A stretch of 64,000 nucleotides of DNA from Lachnospiraceae bacterium. Lineage in GTDB: Bacteria > Bacillota > Clostridia > Lachnospirales > Lachnospiraceae. The stretch is taken from contig JAIKVW010000054.1 of NCBI GenBank assembly GCA_024685315.1, positions 1-64,000 of the forward strand. The letters run 5' to 3'. A program made the position numbers and the translations under genes. This document shows positions 16,606-24,304 of this stretch, in pieces. Positions within the stretch are counted from its first letter, which is position 1; each line of letters opens with the position of its first letter. A model generated the notes under the pieces. The model was not told where the DNA came from. It saw nothing but the letters and a program-made list of their open reading frames with translations, and ran no database searches.

Positions 16606-17466
16606 TCAGTTTTCGATCGCGTAAAAGAGATCCATCACTTCATCAATATTATCTTCTACATAGGCCGCGATCGTAGTAAGGCACATGTAGTTTCCATTTT
16701 TTATGCAGACGAGCTTCTCGTATAGATCGACGTACGAAGTGGTGTCATAGTACAGCTTGCCATATAAAACAACTGCCGCATGCGTCTCTCCTGCGAAAAC
16801 GACCTCATCCACAGTACATGTGACATCGACTAATCCCTGGGCTTCCATCTCCTTCTTTACGCTGTCAACAGAAAGCTCGGCGTAGCCCTCTTCACTGATG
16901 GCAACGCCGTAGACGCCCTCAATTTTCTCATACAAAATGTTCACTGTATTATAGCCGTCTTCCCGTTCGGCATACAGATCAAAGAATGTCTTCCCGTTCT
17001 CCAGAGCGGCAGCGGCGGCCTCATCGTTAAGGGCTTCCGTTACTGCCCCGTTGACCGAAGCCATCGTGTCATCGTCCGCTATGATCCAGTTATCTGGGAA
17101 ATCGACAGCAAATCCCAAAAACTCGTTCCTGTAGGTCTGTCCTGTAATGATTCCGACCTCAAAATCCGCGGCCTCTGTCCCGGCCGCCTCTTCAGTCTCC
17201 GCGACCGCCTCTGTCTCGGGAGCCTTGGTCTCGGGAGCCTCGGTCTCTGGTGCCTCGGTCTCGGTCGGAGCTTCAGTCTCGGGAGCCTCAGTCTCAGGGG
17301 CCTTGGTCTCGGTCGGAGCTTCAGTTTCAGTGACGGCCTCGGTCTCGGTCTTCGCCTGAGTCTCCGGAGCAGCCGAAGAACCGGACGAGCTTGCCTTAGA
17401 GCCGCAAGCTGCGAACGGAAGGACCATAGCGAGGGTCAGCATTATTACAGCAAATGCCTTTTTCAT
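16606..17466 (-). CDS. Lipoprotein with Thr-Glu-Pro-rich spacer
   Basis: This 286-residue surface lipoprotein has a signal peptide ending in the lipobox PFAAC (lipidated C21). A low-complexity spacer of ETEAP and PETEA units (about 33-98) probably spans the cell wall. A C-terminal domain of about 180 residues resembles the PsbP/DUF-like folds seen in clostridial lipoproteins (YRNEFLGFAVDFPDNWII). The globular domain has no catalytic motif that I recognise. It has its own promoter upstream. Repeat-number variation in the spacer is likely between strains. Confidence 0.85.
   Translation of the reverse strand: MKKAFAVIMLTLAMVLPFAACGSKASSSGSSAAPETQAKTETEAVTETEAPTETKAPETEAPETEAPTETEAPETEAPETKAPETEAVAETEEAAGTEAADFEVGIITGQTYRNEFLGFAVDFPDNWIIADDDTMASVNGAVTEALNDEAAAAALENGKTFFDLYAEREDGYNTVNILYEKIEGVYGVAISEEGYAELSVDSVKKEMEAQGLVDVTCTVDEVVFAGETHAAVVLYGKLYYDTTSYVDLYEKLVCIKNGNYMCLTTIAAYVEDNIDEVMDLFYAIEN
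17205..17361 (-). repeat. Degenerate in-gene repeat coding for the ETEAP spacer
   Basis: Units such as GTCTCGGGAGCCTCG recur with 12- and 24-base spacing inside the lipoprotein gene. They keep frame and encode Glu-Thr-Glu-Ala-Pro-type units. The irregular copies and lack of spacers rule out a CRISPR array. Confidence 0.7.
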
Positions 17467-17523
17467 TTCAAATCTCCTTTTTCAGCGCATGATCCGCGCT
17501 TTTCAGCTTATGTCTATGGACAA

Positions 17524-17552
17524 ATTATAACTGATATTGGGGTTATCTTCAA
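17524..17552 (-). promoter_or_regulatory. Lipoprotein promoter
   Basis: On the minus strand TTGAAG (17552-17547), 17 bases, TATAAT (17529-17524). The start codon follows about 58 bases later, behind AAAGGAG. Confidence 0.7.
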
Positions 17553-17601
17553 CGGAGTAATGCTTCATTAGAGATGTTGTGTGTAGGTTGCCATCGCAGC
17601 A

Positions 17602-17692
17602 GTGTCTTTGGCATTATTGCCTGGAATGGTTTCCTCTCTTTCCTACCCATACGAATACTATATACCCACTGTCACTTTTTCACCCCAGTCCA
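17602..17692 (-). mobile_element. Decayed left end of the same IS3-like element
   Basis: About 90 bases match the element end at 51-141 with about four substitutions, in the same orientation, starting with TGGACTGGGG at 17692. The transposase start codon is changed from ATG to ATT and homology stops within the first ten codons, so this is a dead fragment. The stretch 17467-17769 holds the lipoprotein promoter and this remnant and no other gene that I can see. Confidence 0.7.
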
Positions 17693-17769
17693 TTCCTTCA
17701 AAAACTTTATCTATACATGAAGAGGTACATCGCAACAGACCCAGTCCATTATTTTATAACCATCCTATG

Positions 17770-18261
17770 TCATATACCTCTTTTTTTGCAAATATTCTTA
17801 AAAAACTCCTGTCCGATTTGAGCGTCGCGTATTCTCATCCTGTAATCATATCTGCGACTATTTTTATCGATTTCTGGATAATTTAAAATAACGAGCATTG
17901 GAATGTTTTGGGTTTCCCAGTCTTCTACAGCAGCCTCCAAATGCCTGATAAGATATTCGGGCCACCCTTCACTTGGATCTTCTTCTTTGAATATCTGATC
18001 GAAATTGTTAATCACGAGCAGAATACATGAAAATTTAAGCCATTCTAAATCTGTAATACATTCATCAAATGCATATATGTTCCACCCAAAATAATATGGG
18101 AATCTCATTGCAGCTGATATTTCACGAAAAAACGATGATTCTGATTCACATAGTTCGCCTCTCAAATAACAAACGAAAGCATCTTTTTCATGTTCAAATA
18201 ATGACATAATTGTATAAAGAGTACTATCACTAAAGTTTGTTTTGCATATAGCATCATTCAT
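17770..18261 (-). CDS. Barstar-family immunity protein
   Basis: This 163-residue protein contains the barstar pattern: LRGELCESESSFFREISAAM, then FPYYFGWNIYAFDECITDLEWL, in which the acidic residues of the helix bind and plug the active site of barnase-type RNases. It begins 26 bases after the stop of the barnase-like tip, the normal toxin-immunity spacing, with GGAGAG eight bases before the ATG. It is longer than classic barstar (about 90 residues) through a C-terminal extension ending QEFFKNICKKRGI. The gene is AT-rich, unlike its neighbours, which suggests acquisition with the toxin cassette. The frame is intact. Confidence 0.82.
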   Translation of the reverse strand: MNDAICKTNFSDSTLYTIMSLFEHEKDAFVCYLRGELCESESSFFREISAAMRFPYYFGWNIYAFDECITDLEWLKFSCILLVINNFDQIFKEEDPSEGWPEYLIRHLEAAVEDWETQNIPMLVILNYPEIDKNSRRYDYRMRIRDAQIGQEFFKNICKKRGI

Positions 18262-18286
18262 ATTTGATCTCTCCAATCTCTATATC

Positions 18287-19051
18287 TTATCGATCCATTA
18301 GAATAAATGTCTTATAATGGTCTGGAGTGTACCATGCCGATCCATTCCCAATAACGATTCTTTCAATTCCTCGATCATAGTTAGGGATTTTTGGTTGAAT
18401 ATCATATTTTTTAAAAGGTGCATATTCTCCTGGAAGAATCGCCGAACCATTCCGCCCATCATTATTAAAAGGTTTTCCCCCCTTTGTATCCTTTTGGAGG
18501 AGTTCCGTTGTGCGTTGTTACAAAATCATAAGTATCATATGCTTCTTGCGGAATTGTTGGTTGAGGTTTCTTTCCAATCTCTGTTACAGGCTCATGGCCA
18601 TAATACGAACTCATATTGTAGTAAAGTTCGTATGCTGACATTCCTAGCGTGTACACAGTAAAGAATGCGCATAACCCAGTTTCTGCGGAGGAAAAAATAG
18701 TGTCTCCCCAATTTTCACCTGCCTGACGCATTTTATATCCAGTGTATAGCGCAGTTGCTGCTCCAATGATGGCTGATCCAATCAGAATTGCAGTCGTAAT
18801 AGCAAATTTACCGCTATTGTCGCTAAGCGCAACCGGGTTATTCAAACAATACGCAAACAGATTATAGCTGTTTAAATTTCCATTAGCACCCAGGTATCTT
18901 GCATCGTCCGAATTTATGAACCTTCCGACCTCAGGATCGTAGTACCGGCTGTTCAGGTAATACAGTCCCGTCTCGCTGTCGTAGTAGTATCCCCTGTACA
19001 GCAGGTGGTTGTTTGCCATGGCGCTGGCTGAGGCGGTAGTCCCGGCGATTC
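18287..19051 (-). pseudogene. Orphan Rhs core fragment with frameshifted barnase-like toxin tip
   Basis: The fragment opens with the end of an Rhs repeat core (YRGYYYDSETGLYYLNSRYYDPEVGRF, on DNA of higher GC). It continues through a hydrophobic linker and reaches the toxin start PPKGYKGGKTF, where the frame hits a stop at 18465. A one-base shift in the run of six C (plus strand 18477-18482) restores PFNNDGRNGSAILPGEY, then DRGIERIVIG and YTPDHYKTF to a stop at 18287. That is a complete barnase-type RNase domain with the RGxER arginines and catalytic DHY histidine. The position of the general-base glutamate is Lys (FKKYDIQ). No ribosome site precedes the core ATG at 19019. It is a displaced, silent cassette. 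Confidence 0.8.
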
Positions 19052-19056
19052 AAAGA

Positions 19057-19446
19057 TTACGTATATAAATCAAACCCGATCTCTGCACCAATTTCGGATG
19101 CAAATTGTATGACGAATGGTGGAATGACAATAATAGGTTCTTGTATGTCTTTGCTCTTAATGTAAACAAGAATACTCCATTCTGCTTTTAATTCATCTGC
19201 AATTTCTCTCATCTTCATAGTATTGTGGAAAAATTTAGGTAAGATCAAATTAAATACTACTGGAAGATCAATAGTATTAATTAACCCTGTGTCATAGCTC
19301 CATTCAGTATGTCCAAATAAACGTCCATTAGGAAGTATCTCATCATTTCGACGAATTGAAGTTGGCGTAATGTCCAATGCTTTGGTCACAAATTCAGTAT
19401 CAATTGAATTCCCTGACAGCGTCAAATATACGATAATATCTGCCAT
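19057..19446 (-). CDS. DUF4279-like immunity protein
   Basis: This 129-residue protein begins IIVYLTLSGNSIDTEFVTKALDITPTS and continues with a tryptophan-containing strand (HTEWSYDTG), the pattern I associate with DUF4279, a family often found beside polymorphic toxins. The ATG follows GGAGGT directly behind the stop of a toxin-tail remnant at 19458, as in toxin-immunity pairs. It is AT-rich and intact, though its toxin is only a fragment, so it is an orphan immunity gene. The match to DUF4279 is from memory of its pattern. Confidence 0.65.
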   Translation of the reverse strand: MADIIVYLTLSGNSIDTEFVTKALDITPTSIRRNDEILPNGRLFGHTEWSYDTGLINTIDLPVVFNLILPKFFHNTMKMREIADELKAEWSILVYIKSKDIQEPIIVIPPFVIQFASEIGAEIGFDLYT

Positions 19447-19457
19447 GCAACACCTCC

Positions 19458-19652
19458 CTAATAAATATAGTAATTAGTAATTTCAACAATTCGTCTTGTC
19501 GCCTTTTCAAGTATCGCAACTTGACCCGTGCTCTTATCAACATATAATTCATATCTAGATATATGAGTACGCTTCCCTAGATACTCTTTTTTAATTGCAT
19601 GTGGATCTGTGTTTTGCTTTTTTAATTGTTGCTGTATACGTGGATACAGATC
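19458..19652 (-). pseudogene. C-terminal remnant of a polymorphic toxin
   Basis: The minus strand carries an open frame of 64 codons with no start. It reads DLYPRIQQQLKKQNTDPHAI, then YLGKRTHISRYELYVDKSTG and ends EITNYYIY. The TAG stop directly abuts the ribosome site of the DUF4279-like gene. A stop codon lies just before the first codon, so the N-terminal part has been lost. The lysine-rich tail fits a nuclease-type toxin end, but I cannot name the family. Positions 19653-19829 beyond it show no gene that I can support. Confidence 0.55.
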
Positions 19653-19829
19653 TTAAAATACACAGAAGAAGATATGATTCTAATCAGCTTGGAACAATAC
19701 CAAACCTCGTAATCATTATACTATATCTCCAGTCCGCTTTGGTGATATCATAAGATAAAAAACCTCTATTCCCGTTATTAATCTTACCCCGGTATCCAAC
19801 AATAAAATAGAGCTGACCAGCGCCCTTCC

Positions 19830-19858
19830 TTGACTTTGCAGGTCCGATAAAATATAAT
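19830..19858 (+). promoter_or_regulatory. tyrS promoter
   Basis: TTGACT (19830-19835), exactly 17 bases, TATAAT (19853-19858), which is near consensus. The leader of about 70 bases has no T-box specifier or antiterminator sequence, so T-box control, common for tyrS in Firmicutes, is not seen here. Confidence 0.8.
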
Positions 19859-19933
19859 GGCTTCATGGCTTAAACGGCTGTCTTCAGGGCCCGTCCCTGT
19901 TTCATTACAATAAACGCAGGAGAACACATTACC

Positions 19934-21160
19934 ATGACAGTATACGACGAACTTCGCGCCCGCGGACTGATCGCGCAGGTGACCGACGAGGACGAGATCA
20001 AGGAACTCATCAATAACGGAAAAGCGACCTTCTACATCGGGTTCGACCCCACCGCCGACAGCCTTCATGTCGGCCACTTCATGGCCCTCTGCCTTATGAA
20101 GAGGCTCCAGATGGCGGGCAATAAGCCTATCGCCCTTCTCGGCGGCGGCACCGGCATGATCGGCGACCCTTCGGGGAAGACCGACATGCGCCAGATGATG
20201 ACCCGCGAGACCATAGACCACAACATCGCCTGCTTCAAGAAGCAGATGGAGCGCTTCATCGATTTCTCCGACGGCAAGGCCCTGATGGTTAATAACGCCG
20301 ACTGGCTCCTCGATCTCAACTACGTGGATCTGCTCCGCGAGGTCGGCCCCCATTTCACCGTTAACCGCATGCTCGCCGCGGAGTGCTACAAGGCCCGCTG
20401 GGAGAAGGGACTCACCTTCTTCGAGTTCAACTACATGATCATGCAGGCTTATGATTTCTATACCCTTTTCCAGAAGTACGGCTGCAACCTCGAGTTCGGC
20501 GGGGACGACCAGTGGTCCAATATGCTTGCCGGCACCGAGCTCATCAGGAGAAAGCTCGGCAAAAACGCCAGCGCGATGACCATCACCCTTCTCCTCAACT
20601 CCGAGGGCAAGAAGATGGGCAAGACCGTGGGCGGCGCGGTATGGCTCGACCCGAACAAGACCTCGCCCTACGAGTTCTACCAGTACTGGAGGAACGTCGG
20701 CGACGCGGACGTCGTGAAATGCCTCTACATGCTCACCTTCCTTCCTCTCGGGCAGATAGACGAGATGGCTAAATGGGAAGGCAGCCAGCTGAACACTGCG
20801 AAGGAGATCCTTGCATACGAGCTCACCAAGCTCGTGCACGGCGAAGAGGAGGCCGAGAAGGCACAGACCGCCGCAAGGGCGATCTTCTCCGGAGAAATGA
20901 ACACCGCAGACATGCCTGAGACCGTGATTGGCGAGACCGATCTCAAAGACGGAAGGATCGATATCATGGGTCTCGCGGTCGCAGCAGGATTTGCACCGAC
21001 CCGCTCCGAAGCCCGCAGGCAGGTCCTTGGAGGCGGCATCTACGTGAATAACGAAGCCGTTAAGGACATCAAGGCCTCCTACGCTCCTGAAGAGATAAAT
21101 GCCGGCGAATTCGTCATCAGAAAAGGCAAGAAAAACTACAAGAAAGTAGTGTTCAGATAA
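19934..21160 (+). CDS. tyrS: Tyrosyl-tRNA synthetase
   Basis: This class I aminoacyl-tRNA synthetase of 408 residues charges tRNA-Tyr. It has the HIGH-type motif as HVGH, the GDPSGK loop, the KMSKS-type motif as KKMGKT and a C-terminal S4 RNA-binding domain (GFAPTRSEARRQVLGGGIYVN). AGGAGA precedes the ATG by ten bases. It is a single-gene unit between its own promoter and a terminator shared with convergent recN. It marks the right boundary of the AT-rich island. Confidence 0.97.
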   Translation: MTVYDELRARGLIAQVTDEDEIKELINNGKATFYIGFDPTADSLHVGHFMALCLMKRLQMAGNKPIALLGGGTGMIGDPSGKTDMRQMMTRETIDHNIACFKKQMERFIDFSDGKALMVNNADWLLDLNYVDLLREVGPHFTVNRMLAAECYKARWEKGLTFFEFNYMIMQAYDFYTLFQKYGCNLEFGGDDQWSNMLAGTELIRRKLGKNASAMTITLLLNSEGKKMGKTVGGAVWLDPNKTSPYEFYQYWRNVGDADVVKCLYMLTFLPLGQIDEMAKWEGSQLNTAKEILAYELTKLVHGEEEAEKAQTAARAIFSGEMNTADMPETVIGETDLKDGRIDIMGLAVAAGFAPTRSEARRQVLGGGIYVNNEAVKDIKASYAPEEINAGEFVIRKGKKNYKKVVFR

Positions 21161-21192
21161 AAGATACCGCTTAAGACCGCGCATAAGACCGC

Positions 21193-21260
21193 AAAAGGCT
21201 CCGGCCGGGACAGATGAGACCGCATTTGCAGCTCTCCTCTGTCCCGACCGGAGCCTTTTT
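21193..21260. terminator. Bidirectional terminator between tyrS and recN
   Basis: AAAAGGCTCCGGCCGGGACAG (21193-21213) pairs with 21239-21259 with one mismatch; T residues follow on the plus strand and A residues precede it. It serves both convergent genes. Confidence 0.88.
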
Positions 21261-21272
21261 ATCATATTTTGC

Positions 21273-22958
21273 TTAGAGCCTGGCCTTCTGCTCCCTGGCC
21301 AGCTCCTTCATCTCTTCCGCGTTCTTCCTCACCGAATCGGTGATCCTGACACCGCCGAGAAGCCTTGCGACCTCCTCGGTTTCCTCCTGGGCAGAGAGCT
21401 TCCGGATCTCGGTCACTGCCCTTCCTCCCTGCGCGGTCTTCTCGATAGAATAATGATTGTCCGCCATCGCCGCTATCTGCGGGAGATGCGTTATCGCGAG
21501 CACCTGGTGCGAGCGGGCGATCACCGCCATGCGCTCGGAGACCTTCTGAGCCGTGCGCCCGCTGATACCGCTGTCGATCTCGTCGAATATCAGGGTATCT
21601 ATCTCATCCGTGTCGGCAAGAACCGACTTGATGGCGAGCATTATTCTGGAAAGCTCGCCCCCGCTTGCTACCTCGGCGAGCGGTTTAAGCTCTTCCCCGG
21701 GGTTAGTCGAGATCATGAACGCCGCCTCGTCCCGGCCGTTTTCCGAATATTTCCCGGAATCCGCGAGATTTATCCGGAACCTTACGTCAAGGAAATTCAG
21801 GTCTTTAAGCGCCGCAAGAATCTTCCCCTCCAGCTCCGCGGCCTCCTCTTTCCGAAGCCCGGTCACCTTCTCCGAAAGCTCTGAGAGCCTCTTCTCGGAA
21901 GCGGCCAGATCCCTTTTCAGCCCGTCAAGATACTCGCTATAATTTTCAAGCTTCGCTATCTGCGCCTCGCAGTTCTCTCTGTACTTCAGCACGGCCTCGA
22001 TGTCATTGCCGTACTTCTTTTCAAGCCTGCTGATCAGGTCCAGGCGCTTCTCGGTCTCCCGGTACTCGGCCTCGTCGAAACTGAGCCCCTCCATATATCC
22101 GGAAAGGTCACGATTAAAGTCATTCAGCAGGACGTCTATGTCGAGAAGCTGGGACGCCAGCCCCTGGGCCTCTTCATCGATCTTTGCGGCCTCCTGCATT
22201 GCGCGGAGCGCGCGGCTTATCGCGTTTCCTGCGGAATCCGGGGCGTCGTAGCCCGTGATCTCGTGGGCCTCGGAAACATTTTCCATGATATCCCTGCTGG
22301 AATTCATGCGCCTGTAGACCTTGTCAAGCTCCTCTTCCTCTCCGGGGCGGAGCCCCGCCTCGTCGATCTCCTTCTTCTGGTAGATCAGGAAATCAAGGTC
22401 GCTCATCCTCTTCCCTTCGTCAAGGGAAGCCCCGTCCATCTCTTCTTTGAGGGCACGGTAAGCGCGGTACTCTTCCCTGAGGGAAGCCTTCACTCCGGCA
22501 AGTTCCGCTCCCGCGAAGCGGTCAAGTATCTCGAGCTGGCGGCTCCTGTGCAGCAGCGACTGGAGCTCGTGCTGCCCGTGAATGTCCAGAAGGAGAGGCG
22601 CGGCCTTCCTGAGTTCCGACAGCGAAACAGGCTCGCCGTTGATCCTGGAGACGCTCCTGGACTCGGTGACGCGCCTCGACACGAAAACGTGATTGCCGTC
22701 GAGCGGCAGATCGAGCGCTTCCAGCGCAGCAAGCACCGCCGGATCCTCGACTGTAAAATCGAGCTCCGCAAGCGCGCTGTCCGCCCCGGTCCTTATGATG
22801 TCCTTCGGAGCCTTGCCGCCAAGCGCGATGTTGACGGCCCCGATAATTACCGATTTTCCCGCGCCGGTCTCCCCGGTCAGAATATTAAGGCCCTTACCGA
22901 AGGCTACTTCAAGCTCTTCGATGAGAGCCATGTTTTTGATGTGTATACTTTCAAGCAT
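21273..22958 (-). CDS. recN: DNA repair protein RecN
   Basis: This SMC-like ATPase of 561 residues acts in double-strand-break repair. It has Walker A GETGAGKS (29-36), a long coiled-coil middle (about 160-365), the signature SGGELSRIMLAIK and Walker B LIFDEIDSGISG. Its start follows the argR stop by two bases. It is the last gene of the leftward operon from asp23 or nusB and ends at the terminator shared with tyrS. In many relatives spoIVB and spo0A follow recN, but here they do not. Confidence 0.96.
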   Translation of the reverse strand: MLESIHIKNMALIEELEVAFGKGLNILTGETGAGKSVIIGAVNIALGGKAPKDIIRTGADSALAELDFTVEDPAVLAALEALDLPLDGNHVFVSRRVTESRSVSRINGEPVSLSELRKAAPLLLDIHGQHELQSLLHRSRQLEILDRFAGAELAGVKASLREEYRAYRALKEEMDGASLDEGKRMSDLDFLIYQKKEIDEAGLRPGEEEELDKVYRRMNSSRDIMENVSEAHEITGYDAPDSAGNAISRALRAMQEAAKIDEEAQGLASQLLDIDVLLNDFNRDLSGYMEGLSFDEAEYRETEKRLDLISRLEKKYGNDIEAVLKYRENCEAQIAKLENYSEYLDGLKRDLAASEKRLSELSEKVTGLRKEEAAELEGKILAALKDLNFLDVRFRINLADSGKYSENGRDEAAFMISTNPGEELKPLAEVASGGELSRIMLAIKSVLADTDEIDTLIFDEIDSGISGRTAQKVSERMAVIARSHQVLAITHLPQIAAMADNHYSIEKTAQGGRAVTEIRKLSAQEETEEVARLLGGVRITDSVRKNAEEMKELAREQKARL

Positions 22959-22960
22959 TT

Positions 22961-23416
22961 TTATTTCTTACCCGTCATTTCCGCTATGTCGGCAAGGAGC
23001 TTTGCGGCCTCCTCCCCGCCGGTCGTCGCGCAGAAAATGGTGTCGTCCCCGGCGATGCATCCGACCAGCCCGGGGATATTCATTGCGTCGATCGCGGCTG
23101 CGAGCGCCATCGCCATTCCGGACAGGGTGTGGATCACCACTATATGGCTCGCCGTGTCTCCCGAAACATAGCTTTCCATCAGGAGATGCGAGAGCCGGTC
23201 GTTCATCGAACGTTTCTCACGGTCCGGGGCCGCGTATTTCTGTCTGCCTGAGATCATTGTGACCTTGGAAAGCCCAAGCTCCCTGATGTCCCGCGAGACC
23301 GTGGCCTGGGTGACCTTGTATCCGGCCTCTCTCAGCCTGAGCGCAAGTTCCTCCTGGGTCTCGATCTCATTTTCGCTGACCAGCTGAAGTATCTTGTCCT
23401 GCCTGGTGCCTTTCAT
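22961..23416 (-). CDS. argR: Arginine repressor ArgR
   Basis: This 151-residue hexameric repressor of arginine synthesis (and in some species activator of arc genes) has an N-terminal winged helix with TQEELALRLREAGYKVTQATVSRDI. Its C-terminal oligomerisation and arginine-binding domain contains GCIAGDDTIFC. It sits between nadK and recN, the usual clostridial position. The arcA gene at 9415 is a plausible target, but I found no ARG box by eye. Confidence 0.95.
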   Translation of the reverse strand: MKGTRQDKILQLVSENEIETQEELALRLREAGYKVTQATVSRDIRELGLSKVTMISGRQKYAAPDREKRSMNDRLSHLLMESYVSGDTASHIVVIHTLSGMAMALAAAIDAMNIPGLVGCIAGDDTIFCATTGGEEAAKLLADIAEMTGKK

Positions 23417-23437
23417 ATTACCCCGCTGCCCCCTTTC

Positions 23438-24304
23438 TCAGGTAAGTTCGCTCCCTATCTCCTGCGGAAGCCTGAAATTGCGGCTCCCGGGAAGTTTTAC
23501 AAGCCTGGCCTTCTCGTACGCCCGCATCACTCTGATGTCATCCATGGGTTCAATCACGGCCGAAGCTTTTCCGTCAAATGTTACGAGGGCTTCCTCCCTC
23601 ATTGATTTATGCCTGCGCCCGATCTCTATCCGGATCCTGTCATCCTCGGTCAGCACCATGCTGCGTACGGAAAGGGAATGGGGACAGATCGGAGTCAGTA
23701 TGATATTTGCCGCCCGCGCGGTGACTACCGGGCCTCCCGCGGAGAGATTGTAGCCCGTGGAACCGGTCGGGGTCGACACGATCACGCCGTCCGCGGCAAA
23801 TATATTAATAAGTTCGTCATTTACGTATACCTTGAATTCAACGAGCCTCGCATAGCCCTTGCAGGTGACCACGATGTCATTCAGCGCCCGGTCGCGGAGC
23901 ACAAGCTCCCCGTGCCTTCTCACGCTTCCGTGGATCATCATGCGCTCCTCGATCTCGTAGGTGTCATCAAGCAGGCAGTCAAGACACCCGGGAAGATCGG
24001 CTTTCCCGGCGGCCGTCAGATACCCGAGGCTTCCGGTATTGATCCCCATCACAGGGATCCCGTAATCGTAAAGCTGTCTGACCGCCATGAGGAGAGTTCC
24101 GTCCCCTCCGAGGACGATCGCGCACCCGGCTTCTCCAGCCCTGTCCTGGATCTCATAGTGCTCAGGCTCGCCGGTCTCGGATGTCGGCACGTACTCGGCT
24201 ATGCTGCACTCGGCCCCGCGGGCTTCGAGGTAGGCGACCGCCCTGTCCCTGCAGACATTCCCGGGATCCTGCGCCGAATTAGCTATCAGCAAAAACTTTT
24301 TCAT
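23438..24304 (-). CDS. nadK: NAD kinase
   Basis: This 288-residue enzyme phosphorylates NAD to NADP. It has the catalytic GGDGTLL loop, the NTGSLGYLT segment and the TPTGSTGYNLSAGGP nucleotide-binding motif. Its ATG overlaps the tlyA stop (ATGA), with GGGAGG upstream inside tlyA. This is the standard tlyA-nadK-argR-recN order of Clostridia. Confidence 0.96.
   Translation of the reverse strand: MKKFLLIANSAQDPGNVCRDRAVAYLEARGAECSIAEYVPTSETGEPEHYEIQDRAGEAGCAIVLGGDGTLLMAVRQLYDYGIPVMGINTGSLGYLTAAGKADLPGCLDCLLDDTYEIEERMMIHGSVRRHGELVLRDRALNDIVVTCKGYARLVEFKVYVNDELINIFAADGVIVSTPTGSTGYNLSAGGPVVTARAANIILTPICPHSLSVRSMVLTEDDRIRIEIGRRHKSMREEALVTFDGKASAVIEPMDDIRVMRAYEKARLVKLPGSRNFRLPQEIGSELT

Noticed and set aside
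17205..17361. Regular repeats that could suggest a CRISPR array
   Set aside because: The repeats have no unique spacers and keep the reading frame of the lipoprotein spacer.
17740..17750. A second CCCAGTCCA near the decayed IS end, as a possible right end
   Set aside because: It has the same orientation as the left end, so it cannot be the matching inverted repeat; probably chance or a deletion relic.
19684..19866. Possible 60-residue protein on the minus strand upstream of tyrS
   Set aside because: It overlaps the near-consensus tyrS promoter, and its sequence resembles no family I know. It may be a remnant of the toxin island.
19866..19933. T-box riboswitch ahead of tyrS
   Set aside because: The leader is only about 70 bases and has no T-box or antiterminator sequence.
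19784..21265. Open frame of 493 codons on the minus strand
   Set aside because: Antisense of tyrS, which has all synthetase motifs.
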